A stretch of 64,000 bases of DNA from Hirudo medicinalis (GCA_011800805.1 MPNW01000121.1:239164-303163), one strand, 5' to 3'. Shown: positions 39,401-59,215, numbered from the stretch's first letter. Notes: a model not told the origin generated them from the sequence alone. Translations and numbers: made by a program.

Positions 39401-42400
39401 GCGATGATGATGATAATGATGACGACGACGAAGGCACTGGCAATCAAGTCACGTGATCGATTTTAATTTACCTTGATATTTTTAGTGCGATACTAAGTTT
39501 TGATCACGACATTGTTCGATTGAACAACAGCAGTAACAACAACAACAACAATACAACAACACAACAACAACAATTGTTAAAAATAACAGCATCAATAAAC
39601 GCAAGTACTCGTGCGTCTCGTACGTTTGTTTGTTTCAATGAGAGAGGAATTGGAGCCAGTCACGTGATCTGGATCGGTGCACACGATTGGTTGAATCCGA
39701 TTAAAGGAAGATGACGACGAATTGATTAGCATAATGAATGTAATTAACATAATTAACAAAATAATAAACAAAATGTTAATCACCCCCAGCTCCTCCTGTG
39801 ATCGAGCAACTGTTGCTTCCAAAGAAAGCAATCCTCGGACAAAACGTCAGCATCAAGTGTCAGCTTCATGGAAACACTCCAGTTCATTACCACTGGGCAA
39901 AGGTGGTTGTGATAATGGTCTTTGGGTGTGATGATGATGAATTAATGAATAATAATTAATCTATTAACTTTTATAACTGATCAAGGACTACCGATCAAGA
40001 TGATGTTGATGATGACATCAAGTTAATGTCTGCAATCATTGTGATCGTTCTATTAACGCTCATGTAAATTTGCAATCCGATGATGATGATGATGATTGTG
40101 GTGATGTTGTCAATAAAGTTTGACATGATGATGAAGGTGATAAGCTAGATGGCGATGATGAAGGTGGTAATGTTGATAAATTGCTCCATTGTAAATCACG
40201 CCAACTTCCGCACGACACAAGCATTAACATGGATGCACGTGCTAATGACGACGACGACGACGACGATGACGATGATGATGATGATGATGATAATGATGAT
40301 GATAATGATGATGATAATGATGATGACAGGAACAAAGAGTATCAGAGATGGTGAGAGTGAAGAAGAAGCTTTTGGAAAAGAGCGGTGAACTCGAGTTGAT
40401 CGACGTACAGTTGGAAGATGAAGGCAGGTACTTCTGCCTGGTCAGCAACCAACTTGGATCTCATGAGTTGTCAGCTAAACTCAGAGTTCTATGTGGGTGG
40501 ACTTGTTATTATTGTATGGTGTTTGTTATTATTGTATGTAGATGTGTTTGTTAGTATTGTATGTAGATGTGTTTGTTACTATTCATTCATTCATTTTTAA
40601 TATGATCACTGTTACTATCACTTAAATGTTATGATCACTAATATTTATGAAATATTCATGATATATTTGTGATATACTATGATATATTTATTATATATTA
40701 TGATATATTTATGATACATTATGATATATTATGATATATTATGGTATATTTATGATATATTATGATATATTTATGATATATTTATGATATATTATGGTAT
40801 ATTTATGATATATTTATGATATATTATGATATATTTATGATATATTTATGATATATTATGGTATATTTATGATATATTATGGTATATTTATGATATATTT
40901 ATGATATATTATGATATATTTATGATATATTATGATATATTTATGATATATTATGGTATATTTATGATATATTATGGTATATTTATGATATATTATGATA
41001 TATTTATGATATATTTATGATATATTATGATATATTTATGATATATTTATGATATATTATGCAACAGCAGATCCAATAATTGCCAACAGATTATGGATAT
41101 GATGAATATATGATATATTTGTACATGATGAAAGCATAATATTACAATTATAAGTTAATAAAAATTATAATAATCAAATGATGACGATGTTGATGACGAT
41201 TAGAGACCGACCGAATTTCTGCGGTTGGCTGCGTTTTCGAAGCCGAAAATTACCACACGATCAATTTCCACATAGTTTCGGTTTCGACTGAGACCAAAAA
41301 TTCACACCGCGCTATTTTGAAAATATCACTTTCGCTGCATGTTTTGACCGATTGGTCGTTCTCAAGATGAAAATGATGATTCATATCAACGGAGTTAAAA
41401 TTACTTTCTCCAGAATCAAAATCTCATAAAGGAAACAAACCCCTACAAATCCTGAACTTAAGCGAAGTAAAATAAATAAAGTAAATAAAATAACCTAATA
41501 ACTCCTTTTAAACTTATTTTGTGCTTAAAAACTTTGCTGTTTGAAAACAAACACATCGCATGCTCCCCTTTTCTTCCTTCGCTTTGCTGCTTCTCCGTCA
41601 TTCATTGGCCCCGAACAAGGACAAGAAGAAAAACAATAACTGTATTAATAATATTAACAACAATAATAATAATAATAATGATAATAATAATAATAACAAC
41701 AAAGATAATAAGAATTAAAAATGTTGAAATATTGGCGTGAGTGATCATGTGAAAGTTGTTGCTTCCTTCAAAGGACATCAAGTGACATTCAGTTGAATGT
41801 CTGCAATTTTTAATTTAACATTCTAATGTCTGATGATGATGACGACGATGACGATGATGGCGATGATAATGTTGATTATGGTGACGATGACAGTAAACAT
41901 GCAAAGAATATGATATTTTCAAAATTAAATAGCATATAGCAGGACGTATCGGAATGTAATTCAGAAATGTTTAACTAATAATTTTGTTAAAATGTGGTTT
42001 AAACGAGAATAATAGTAAAACATTAAGACGTTTAAAACAAATGAATACGTTTAAAGAAACAAGAAATTAATTAATCAAATGTTTTCCTCAGCACCTCCAG
42101 TGATAACGAGCGGCATGGTTGAAAGGGTGGTGGTGATGGTCGGCAGATCGGTTGAATTTGTCTGTGGATTTCAAGGACTCCCCACTCCGTATATTCATTG
42201 GAAACTGACGACATTGCAAGGAGAAACCATTCAGTCCAGTGAAGAGTTTGTGAGTTGACTGACGTCTCTGTCATCGTCGTGGTCCTCATCGTCATCGTCA
42301 TCATCATCGTCATCGTCATCGTCATCATCACCACCAAGTTTTATGAGCATAGTTACGATAGCAAGGGTGCAGCATTAGTTGAGATTTATTGGTGCTTCCA

Positions 42401-44802
42401 GAGGAGACATGACCTCAGAGTGGATGTGAACGAAGGTGAAGGTCGAATCGGGATCAACTCCGTCAACAAGTCCTTGACCGGTAATGTCACGTGTGTGGCC
42501 ACCAACGAAGCGGGATCATCATCAAGAACGTCCATGTTGTTGGTTGAACGTGAGTTGGTTGATAAAAATATCGAAGTACTTCTTTTTATTTTTTTTTAAA
42601 ATTTTTCAATCTATATTCATATCAACAATCAATATCCAACAATATCAAAATTCTTATCAACCGAAACAGCAACATCCTCCATACTTTCGAACGACAACCA
42701 AATCCAGAGTAAACAACATTCGTTTTGCTAAAAAAAAACATTCAGTCGAGTGAAAAAAATGCCTCTTTCGTTTCGCCGTTTTGGGTTTTCTCCGTTTCGG
42801 GTTTTCTCTGTTTTTCTCGTCGTTCCCGAATTATTGATTAGCGATCGACCTAGACATAAAATCGTAAAGGAAACTTCCAAATCCACGTCCAGACGAACCA
42901 TCGGCCACGGCATCTCCACTCCTCCAGTACGGATGGTCAGGAGAAATCAGGAAGTTCAAATGCTCGAGTGTTGCTTTTCCACTCGCAACTTTGAGTTGGT
43001 TTCACGACGATTTGTTCATCCACGTTGACGATTTCCACGAACAACACGTCACTCAGCTGTCCATCAACTCCCTCGAAAGTGTTCTGACGGTGGGTCCTCG
43101 TGAGGAGTGTGTTGTACTTTTGTTGCACTTCGACACACTTTGTTGTACTTAATAATTGTAAATGTAAATTTTAATCACAAAATGAAAATTGTTGTCAATC
43201 ACTGGAATGGATTGCAGTTGCGTGATAAATATTAAAATATAAACTAATTAATTATTATTATTAATTATTGTTGTATTAATTATTATTATTATTTATTATT
43301 GTATTAATTATTATTACTATCAATGTTTCACGTCACCTGCATTCTCCAGGTAACCATCCCCGACAAAGCGACGTGGATCTTCGGCAATTACACGTGCATA
43401 GCGAAAAACATTCACGGACATTCAACAGGCAGTGTCACTCTCGTGCAAGCATGTGAGGAGCTTCTTTTCGGAATTTTGTGTAATTGGCTCCATTTTGAAG
43501 GACCACATTTTTGAGGAATTTACTGAAAACATTTGCTCTTCAATGCTTCTGGTCCGTGACCACCGCCACTTTCATCGTCGTCATAAATGCTAAAGTAACT
43601 GTAAATGTACCTCATCTATATAGCGCCTTATGCGTACAGTCAGATGTGTTTTTTTATTAACCATTCATATAGCGCTCCTTCCGAAGGGTGCTTGTGGAAG
43701 TGCCGGCTGGGTTTCGAACACGACACATTACGACTGTTGCCATTACCGCCGTATGCAAAATTGCAACCCATTAGTCACGTCATCGTCATCATCACCAGAT
43801 CACAAAAAGAAATAAAACCACAAATGTAATGATGCTTGCAAACTGAAACTCTTCGCAATTATTGGATCTGCTGTTGCATAATATATCATAAATATATCAT
43901 AATATATCATAAATATATCATAATATATCATAAATATTCATGTTGAGTGGTGAGTAATATCTTATTTACATAACCATTCGTGTTGAACGATGAAGCTCCA
44001 GTAATTTACAAATAAATACATTGAAATATTGTTGCTAAAATAATATCTTATTTACAGCGACATCAAATACTCAAAATAACGAAATTACACGATGAAAGTG
44101 TAACACGATGGGTGCCATAAAAGAACTGTTATCATTTACAGCTGATAACTTATCGGCCATTTTTATGACCCTTCCAATGTGATGTTTTCCCTCGCATGGA
44201 GAAAATCCATTCCATTCGGCGTCGTTCTCCTGGCGCCAACCTGCGCCAACCTGCTCTCCTTTGCACGCCTCACGAACAATGAAGGTGGATGAATACAAGG
44301 ACCGCCCACGAATCAATTCATCTCATCAATTTAAGCTTCCTTTGTCACCGTGTCACGTTGCGGACTGGATTTTATTACTGACTACGTTTTTATCCTCACA
44401 AATTAAATTGTCAATTATTCTAGGTTACTGTATTTTTGTTTTACCTATCAACTAAATAACAAGTATTCTAATTCTAATGTTCATAATGCATTATATATGT
44501 TTATATGCAATTTATATATTTACAAGCATTATATACATTTACATGCATTATATATATTTATATGCATTGACACATTTGGTAGCATTCCAAATTGTTCCTG
44601 CTCCAAAAATGTAGAATTTCCATTCCTTCCTTATCTTATTAAGTATTCATGTGCTTAATACTACAAGTGTTACTACTACTACTGCAGCTAATAACAATAA
44701 TAATGTTAATAATAATAATAACAATAATAATAATAGTAATCAAATAAATAAGTAGTTATAATAATATTAATAAATAACAACAACCATATTAATAATATAA
44801 TA

Positions 44803-44850
<48 letters not shown>

Positions 44851-46577
44851 ATGTTCATAATGCATTAGCTTATTGAATAATTCCACTGACAAAGTCACAA
44901 CAGATAATTTGTTGCAGCAACAAATTAAACTCTTGCAACAGAAACATTTTTGACTCTCAATTCAGTCGGAGGATGATGACTCAATTATGGAAATTTAGTT
45001 AGCTTACAATTTTATTAAATTGAATTAATTTTTGAAAAAATAAAAGTCGCCCCTGAGGCTCCCGCAACATTTCAATACTCGAGGAAAAGCCGCACGAGGT
45101 CGTCATAACAGGGGGCTCACAAGGCAACCCTCTGCAGCCAATCAGCTGGTCTGTATCATACGAGGAACAGACACCAGGGTCCAAGCAACAAAGGGAAATC
45201 TTTTCGTTCGGTTTGTTTCATTTCTATCTCCTGAGAATCCAAACATTGCATGACATCAACTCCCCATCAATTGCATCCTCTTCATCTGATTTAAAACAAT
45301 AAGATTACAGACGGCATCATAATCATCATCTCCGTCGTTGTCATCACTAACAACATACATAGTCATCATACTGCAGAGACAATTGTTTTTAATTATTTCT
45401 GGTTATCATCTGAACAGGGGAAGAAATTATCCTCAAGAACCTGAAAGCATCCACTGATTACACCGTCTATCTCTCCCTTAAAAACGCAGTTGGATATGGA
45501 CAACCGACCAAATTCAAACTCCGCACTCCAGCCACTGGTACGACCTTACGGAACCTCACTTAACCTTGAAAATGTGTGTTGACATTTTATTTTACAAACA
45601 ACGAAGTTTTATCAACAGATTCTCTCGGATCGAAGAACTTAAAACTCTTCTCCAACGAGAAGATGCACGTCAGCGATGCTTCCATATCCTCGGCAAGCTT
45701 TGACACGAAGATGAAGACGCACCAGGACTTTGAATCCAAGTTCAGCAGCATGAAGAAGGCCAAAAAGAAATCGAATCACGAAGGATCCAGCCATTTGGTT
45801 TGGGCAATCGCCACAGGACTTGTTCTGACAGTTGCCAGCAGCATCACCACTGCTTGTTTTTGCACAGTTTGGAGGCAAAGGAATAGGAAATGCCAAAATG
45901 CTTCAGACATCCTTTCGATTCGGGGTCAAATAAACTCGCCCATTCCCCCGAATTCAATTCTTCTCGTGCCAGTCTCAAACAGCGACCAGAATGGTCAACC
46001 AATCCTGACCAATGATGACGTCGAAACTTTGGCCTCAGAATTGGCTTCTCTTTCACAAGACACTCCCAGCAAGACAATCAAGTCCGAACATCCTTTCGGC
46101 ACATTCCCAAGGCATTTCAAGCATAGCAAGGAGGAGAATCTTCAGTGTTTCTCACCGATTTTCACTCCTGCTTCGTCAAATAGAAGAAAAGCCGGCGATG
46201 CGGTTGATATTTTTGGAGCTCAATTTAGGAAAATTCAACCAGAGACCAGTAGGTCACCAACCTGTAATGCTCACTTATTCAGTCCTGCCAAGAAGGCTCA
46301 CAATTTCATGCCCATCATTCTGGATTGCAATGGCGGAGAGGAAAGACATTCCAAAAAGTTCATTCCAGTCATCGAATCGAGGCTAAGAAAAAATTCCGCC
46401 AACGAAAGCTTTGCTACCTGCGGAGGATACAAAAGTGCTGACAATGTGGACGATGACATCGAGAGTGTGAGATGCAACACTCCATGCCACGAACGCTTTC
46501 ATTCGAATCGTGCTTTTCCGAGCGATGAAGGCTCGATTCCAGCTTGTGCTTACCATCGAATGTCATTCGGAGCATGA
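36419..46577 (+). CDS. Ig-superfamily membrane receptor: 5 Ig, 1 FN3, TM, long tail
   Basis: Exons 36419-36464, 37406-37583, 38122-38300, 38461-38595, 39241-39360, 39790-39902, 40330-40492, 42092-42249, 42402-42549, 42893-43089, 43350-43452, 45058-45210, 45418-45537, 45619-46577. All phases agree and give 923 aa. Signal peptide MEAHLFILLVFLPAG. Ig domains (residues about 20-513) each keep Cys...Trp...Asp-x-Gly-x-Tyr-x-Cys or close variants, such as SDRGKYRC, EDDGEYEC, EDEGRYFC, GNVTC and GNYTC. The FN3 (about 514-604) has ISWSVSYEE and STDYTVYLSLKNAVGYG. TM is about 663-686 (VWAIATGLVLTVASSITT), followed by a basic stop-transfer and a 237-aa cytoplasmic tail in one exon. Probably a cell-adhesion or guidance receptor. 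The 5 Ig + 1 FN3 order does not match Robo, IGSF9, Fasciclin II or DCC as I know them, so no name is given. Confidence 0.85.
38322..38425. repeat. Minisatellite, 28-base unit
   Basis: Three and a half copies of GATTGAAACTGTTTGATTGA plus ATGAATTTT, starting 22 bases after an IgSF exon donor. Confidence 0.85.
40620..41065. repeat. AT minisatellite, TATGATATATT / TATGATATATT-TATGA units
   Basis: About 420 bases of alternating TATGATATATT and TATTTATGATATAT blocks in the large intron between the third and fourth Ig domains. It ends at GCAACAGCAGATCCAATAAT, the same flank found inverted at 43855-43945. Confidence 0.92.
41205..41345. mobile_element. Possible end of a DNA transposon
   Basis: GACCGACCGAATTTCTGCGG followed by TTTCGGTTTCGACTGAGACC resembles the worn ends of invertebrate hAT-like elements with a CCGACCGAATTTCGG motif. 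No partner end or coding part was seen. Confidence 0.3.
43612..43800 (+). repeat. Short interspersed repeat (SINE-like), copy 2
   Basis: TATATAGCGCC at the left, then GCTGGGTTTCGAACACGAC and ACGACTGTTGCCA. It matches the copies at 25595 (inverted) and 51065, and lies in an IgSF receptor intron. Confidence 0.6.
43855..43945. repeat. Inverted copy of the 40.6-41.1 kb AT minisatellite end
   Basis: ATTATTGGATCTGCTGTTGC followed by ATAATATATCATAAATATATC units is the reverse complement of the junction near 41060. It is separated from its partner by about 2.8 kb. Confidence 0.85.
44690..44850. repeat. (AAT)n-rich microsatellite tract
   Basis: Long interrupted AAT/AATAAC repeats inside the 1.6-kb intron before the FN3 exons. 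The rest of that intron holds nothing coding that I can support. Confidence 0.85.
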
Positions 46578-47305
46578 GTCAGCTTAAATGATGACAAGTG
46601 ACAAGATTTGGTGTTGCAATTGTTTTAATCTCAGATGTCTTCATCATTCCTTCAGGGAGTACATTAGAGTTAGGAACGTTATTTTAGGGGATGTTTATTT
46701 TTAAGAATTGTTTTCGATGTGGTGATAGAATTTATAAATCTATAGTCACAAATCTTTGGACCAAATAGATGAGATGGAAAATATATTTGTGCGTTGTTCC
46801 ATTTTCTTGGTAGTTATTTCTATTTCTGATAGATACCAATTGGGCTCAAAGCTATTGCTTTAAAAACATTATTTTACAATCTTACAAAGGAAAGGGCCTA
46901 AAATGATGCACTCAATCTAAAAGCTTGTGGAGACAAATGTTCAGTGCTTGAGGTCCAAATCACTTTAGTTATGCGGTGGACTTTAATCAAATAAATAAAT
47001 AATGTTCAAAGCTAACTTTAGATCCATTTTTGCAATTTATGAAAATCAATTCTTTGAACAATAAGAATAATAGTTAATTTATGTAGCGTTACTTTCTTAG
47101 CATCCTGGATTTAAAGATGATAGTCTTGAAATCTGTTGTCAAAGCAAAGAATATATTATAATTGAATTTATTTTAATGTTTTTTTATCAGCTAAAAAAAT
47201 CAATTTTAAGCCATTTATTTTAAAATTCTAAATTTAGAGTCACATTTAAATACAACCCCTTGTTTTAGTAACAACGGTTGCCAAGTAGCATTTTAAATAT
47301 AAACA
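46578..47305. other. Spacer, receptor 3' UTR and DRC8 promoter region
   Basis: Overlapping AATAAA signals near 46988-46999 probably end the receptor mRNA. No other feature seen. Confidence 0.45.
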
Positions 47306-48502
47306 ATGGAAGAGAAGGAGGGGAAGAGTAGTTTAGGTCACATGGTTTCACAGGATTTACTTTGAAATTCCGTAAATAACGTAATCCTATTGCAGATGTA
47401 AAATTGTTTGAGCTTAAGAAGACAATTAGCGATGCATTCGACATATTCGATCGTGAGGGTAACAAGAAAATTAACACAAGGTTATTGTTGGATTATTGTC
47501 ATCGTTGAATATTTAAAGAATAAATTGACTATTTGGGAACAGAGATGTGGGAACGGTTATCAGATCGCTGAACTGTTTTCCTAGTGAGGCTGACTTGCTG
47601 GAAATTTACAGAGAGGTTTTTTTTATTAGCGCGAATACAAGCAGCATGCTTTTCCTTCCAATAATTTTTTATTTGCACCTTTATTGCAGCTGGATGATGA
47701 AGATACTCCTGGCAGCGTAAAATATGATACTTTCCTTCCTTTCATGACGAAGGCTTTATTAGAATCAAAGTGAGAATTGAATTTCTAAACAAAAACAAAA
47801 ACTGTTCTTGTTAAATGCAATGTATTCAAGGTATCGACCTGCATCTAAGAAAATGTTACTCAAAGCATTTAAAGTTATTGATGCAGAAAATCAAGGTTTT
47901 ATCACAGTTGAACGACTGCAGAAATTGTTTATGGAAGAAGGTTAATTGGGTTTTATTTCAATTGATTTGTTTAGAATTCATTCTTTAAGATTTGTTACTG
48001 TGGCCAACTAAGCAGTCAACAATTAATGATTTAACTTTTCATTCCAATCCATCTGGCGTTTGATGCTAAATCGATGCTCTAGACAGTGCCGGATTTACCC
48101 AAGTGGGGTGTGGTGGTTGAGGCCCAGAAGCCTCCTGTCCTGTTGCCCCCCCCCCTGACAAGCAAAAAAATGGTTTCTTTGGTTGGTGGAGGCCCCTGTG
48201 CAGTGGCACATCCTGACCATGCCTAAATCTGGCACTGGTTCTAAATCACCTTTTCAATAAAGCAGCGTTCATCACTCAATGCAGGGCAATGGCATGAATG
48301 CACAAATTTCGTTAAGCAATAATTGATAAATTGGTTTAAAGTAGTTGTTTGTAGCATTAATTACAACTACTTTTATTCTCATCGAGGTGAACCTTTCACC
48401 CAGGATGAACTTGATGACATGCTGTCCATGGCAACAAGCACCGACACGGTCGATTACATGGAGTACTTGCACATCATAGCACATGAGGTGATTCTGCTAT
48501 GA
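47306..48502 (+). CDS. DRC8: Dynein regulatory complex protein 8 (EFCAB2-like) EF-hand protein
   Basis: Small EF-hand subunit of the nexin-dynein regulatory complex in motile cilia and flagella. Exons 47306-47336, 47396-47480, 47543-47615, 47690-47769, 47831-47940, 48387-48502 give 164 aa in closed frame. It follows human EFCAB2 throughout: AFDIFDREGNKKI, GTVIRSLNCFPSEADL, VKYDTFLPFMTKALLESKYRP, LLKAFKVIDAENQGFITVERL, FMEEGEPFTQDELDDML. The EF loops lack several calcium ligands, as in the family, so calcium binding is doubtful. If the donor GAG-gtgatt at 48487 is used, a final exon at 48700-48714 (GYKA-stop) would replace VILL-stop. Confidence 0.9.
48084..48237. mobile_element. MITE with 14-base terminal inverted repeats
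   Basis: Starts CAGTGCCGGATTTA and ends TAAATCTGGCACTG, its reverse complement with one mismatch. The eight bases outside each end (GCTCTAGA and GTTCTAAA) are similar, as expected of a worn 8-base hAT-type target duplication. It is 154 bases long, has no coding capacity and sits in the last DRC8 intron. Confidence 0.75.
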
Positions 48503-49174
48503 TTACTGTGCATTAAACGAATTTTCTTTTTGATTTTTTATGCTGTAATTAGTTAATTCATTGAATAATTTTGAATCATCCAATCAAATGTTATTAATCA
48601 CATAAACTTTTATTATTAATAAATCATGTGCTTTGATCGTTTAATTACGGAAAGTGAAACCGAATTTGTGATTTGACGGTGAAAATTGCCGATTTGCAGG
48701 GTTACAAAGCATAATTTTAAATCAGACTGAAGCAGGATTTTTTCAAAAGTTTGAGGTGAGAATTACTCGGGTTCTGATGATTTGATCGTCTTGACCTTGG
48801 TGGGCATGACCGTCGTGAATGTCTGTAGATAATTATATTTAATTTATGTTACATTTTGAATGACTTCATAATAATTTAAAACACCAGCTAAGAAATCAGA
48901 ATACATTGACATTTTGTAGCATTTAGTTTGTTTCTTTCCAGATCTTATGGATGAATGATGATATTTGGAAATTGGAAGAATTTTGTTGAGTGGTTCCTTT
49001 CCTTGGATTGGAGGATTTTTTTGCTTAATTACTTACTTATTACATAAAATCATTAATAGAAAGCTGTTAATAAATTTCATAAATAAAACTTCAATCAAGT
49101 AATGTGTAAGATAATAATTTTAATGTAACTATGCTCATGATATCGGTATTCATTAGTATGAGGTAAATTAATAT
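48503..49174. other. Convergent 3' spacer between DRC8 and the myosin rod gene
   Basis: The two genes converge here. Apart from the possible DRC8 last exon at 48700-48714 nothing is seen; an AATAAA on the plus strand near 48618 could serve DRC8. Confidence 0.45.
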
Positions 49175-56322
<7,148 letters not shown>

Positions 56323-57404
56323 TTTGTGCGCTTTTTAATGAACACCCACATAATAACGACGAGTTCAATATGCAGTTGTAAGTTGTTATTACAAACAGAA
56401 TTCTCGAGAGAATTCTCTAACAAAACAAACATTAAAAAATTAGGTTCCATTAAATTAATTAATGAATACGTACTTTAAATAGATGCAATAACAGGCTCTA
56501 GTCCAGAAAGTCCACCATAAACTCAGACACTCGATTGCTGCAATGAGGATCTGCTAAATATTCGGACGAGGATGGATGGGCGGGTGGCAGAGGATCACAG
56601 CAAGAAACTGATGCGAACACTAGTAGTAGCGAACATGGAAATAAATATAGCTCCAGGAGGCAAGAATGTTCGGCTATCTGCTTACATCGTGTGCTGTTCG
56701 AGGCTTATGCAACCTTTTATGCTTCGACTGATACGCTTTCCAAATCGAATTTTAAACTCCCGAAACAAAACCTTTAAACCTAAAACCTGTTTCTAACAGA
56801 AACTTTAAAACTCAGATCTCAGATCAAACCTCTTTTAAATCATTCCAGATTTTAAAAATTAGATGAAACTTTGTTTAGATTCGAAGAAAAGAAATTTTCA
56901 TTTGCAGAAGAGCAACTTTATAATGTTGAACCTTTAATGATGTGGTCTAACTCAGGACAAGCGGGTAAATCAAAGTATCATCAGACGTTTGAACGCTTTG
57001 CGTTAGGAAATATTACATGTGGGCTAAGTTGACATTTCAACAAAATAAGTCGGGTTACCGTTACTTGTCGATCAGGTTGATTTTTTAAAATTTTTGGCTT
57101 TTTCCTGAATTTTTCGATTATTTTTCAGGACCTTATTTGGTACCGGGCCAAACTGCTAACAAACGCAGTTTTAACATTAACTATGAGCAAGTCACTTGAA
57201 ATAAAACTTGACCTTCTGTAGGTAGGACTATTTTTGTGATATCATCCCGCCACTTAGACATTAGAGAATGAGTCAACGAGTTAAAAGATTTTAACAAAAA
57301 TAATCTGCCATGTTTAAGAAATTCTCCCAAATGTTCTGTGGCACAAAGTTTCTAGCGAGCAAAAAGTAAATGATTGATGACGACCAGGCCCCAGAAAATT
57401 CCTA

Positions 57405-57870
57405 GCAATAAATAAATCTTACAGGCGGTTTTCAGCTGAAGAACAAAAGACTTTCAAAACATTGCGTTCTGCTGGGAAATAAATTCAAAGTAATTTCACT
57501 GAAGCTCGAAAAGACCCTTAATTAACCGTTAGATGATAATTTTATGGCTTAAAAGATGAATCCAACAGGTCTCTAAGCTTTAAAAGTAAATTTAAGTAAA
57601 TTTTAAATGGAAGAACTTTACCAACGAAAACAACAGAAGCAAAATGTAGAAACAAATCAAGCTCAGTGTATGCAAATAAGCAGTGCTTAGGATTTTAAAA
57701 TGACAAAAATAAGTCTCGTGTAATTACTTTCCTTAAGTACAAAACAATTCAAGGTGATAACAGGGGGGAAACTGGGCAAAAACCCTTTAAAAACTTTATC
57801 TTCTTTTTAAGGAATGAACAAATCCCAAAATATAAAATCCTCTTGAAATCATAAGAAAAAAAGAGTTCCA
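57405..57870. repeat. Diverged direct duplicate, copy 1
   Basis: Shares ordered blocks with 58795-59215: AAATCTTACAGGC, CAAAACATTGC, AAAATGACAAAAATAAGTCTC, TGTAATTACT, TTAAGTAC, AATATAAAATC and AATCATAAGA. Confidence 0.8.
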
Positions 57871-58439
57871 CGACAATTGCGCACATTGAACACAATAGAA
57901 CAAATTAAGCAGAAATTATTGAAAATTGCATTTTGATGTAAAAATATTCAAATTTGTGACGAGTTTAATTGAAATGGGCCCATATGTTACGTCAATGGTA
58001 ATGGAAAAGCAAAATTATACGCTGCTGGCGTTAGACATAACTTGATCAAAGCATGTTTCTCACGTGCAAAGTCTGGTAGCTAAACATATTGGTATCATCG
58101 CAAGAATTAGTCCATTTATTAATACTAAAGTAGCTTCTATTGTACTTTTCTCTTATTTATCCCTGTCTGACTTACTATAATATTGTACGGACCTCTACTT
58201 ATCGTTCTCATTTAGAAAGGTTGAGCATGATTTAAAGTTTTACTACTGGCATGATTTAGAGATGAAGTAAGAGGTTTATTACATTAGAAAATTCGGGGAG
58301 TTTCCATGATGGTATGGAGAGGATATTCATGCGGTCAGACAGAATTAGCTTTCGGAGAGGAAAATTTGAATATAAAACCTGAAACCATTTCATAAATAAA
58401 TTTTTAAAGATTAAAAAAAACATGGCTTATATATGCGTC

Positions 58440-58520
58440 AGCAATCGGTTTAGAGATTGACCTAAGTGGTCTAGGTTCCAGAGTGCGCCCCCCCGCCAAA
58501 GTGTTCTAGATCCGCCCCTG
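58440..58520 (-). mobile_element. DNA transposon terminus (CAGGGGCGGATCTAG)
   Basis: The minus strand reads CAGGGGCGGATCTAGAACAC from 58520, a terminal repeat type common in non-autonomous DNA transposons. The other end was not found, so the element is truncated or diverged. Confidence 0.5.
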
Positions 58521-58794
58521 CTCCTAAACCTGAAAGAACACCGTCCACCATGTCCTTCGAATATCTTGTGAAACAGTAACATAAACTCCGAAACTCTCTG
58601 TGATCATCCAAGAATGGTATCGGGTCTTTACGGCATTTGTAAGATTTAAACACATTAACACCTTCAATAAAACTTTCAACTCGTTCAATCCTTTACATTC
58701 ATCCCTTGGTGACATCAAGTAATTGTCGCAGCTGATCAGTGCAAAACCTTAGTGAGTTCTTGATTCTATAAAATCTGTGCTTAGCCACACACAA

Positions 58795-59215
58795 GCCAAA
58801 TAAGTAAATCTTACAGGCAGTTTTCTGCTGCAGGACAAAAGCATTCCAAAACATTGCACTCCATTGGAAAAAAGGTCAGTAACTGCGCCGAAGCTCAAAA
58901 TGTACTCGACTGACTCAAATGACTATTAGGTGATAATGGCTTAAATTGATAACTTTGATCACTAATGAAAACAACAAGAAGCAAATCGTGACCAGTTTAA
59001 TGCTGATAAGGAATGTTTAGGAATGTAAAATGACAAAAATAAGTCTCCTGTAATTACTGAGCCCCTTACTTAAGTACAACAACAATTCAAGCTGATAACA
59101 AACATGGGAAACAGGGCTGCAACTCTTTAGAAACTTAAGCTTCTTTTTACTGGGTGAACAATTCTCAAAATATAAAATCTCCATGGAATCATAAGAGAAG
59201 AACTTAACTATAAAG
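58795..59215. repeat. Diverged direct duplicate, copy 2
   Basis: Partner of 57405-57870. It lies just downstream (minus strand) of the alternative SGSM3 last exon and may be part of that exon's 3' UTR. Confidence 0.8.

Noticed and set aside
45047..45210. Apparent frameshift in the first FN3 exon (a frame reading VAPEAPATFQ runs into a stop)
   Set aside because: Using the acceptor after CGCCCCTGAG (exon start 45058) gives the correct phase and an open FN3 frame, and the whole gene then closes.
56572..56796. 74-aa ORF upstream of the myosin rod gene as a motor-domain remnant
   Set aside because: No myosin motor motif is present and the strand is opposite.
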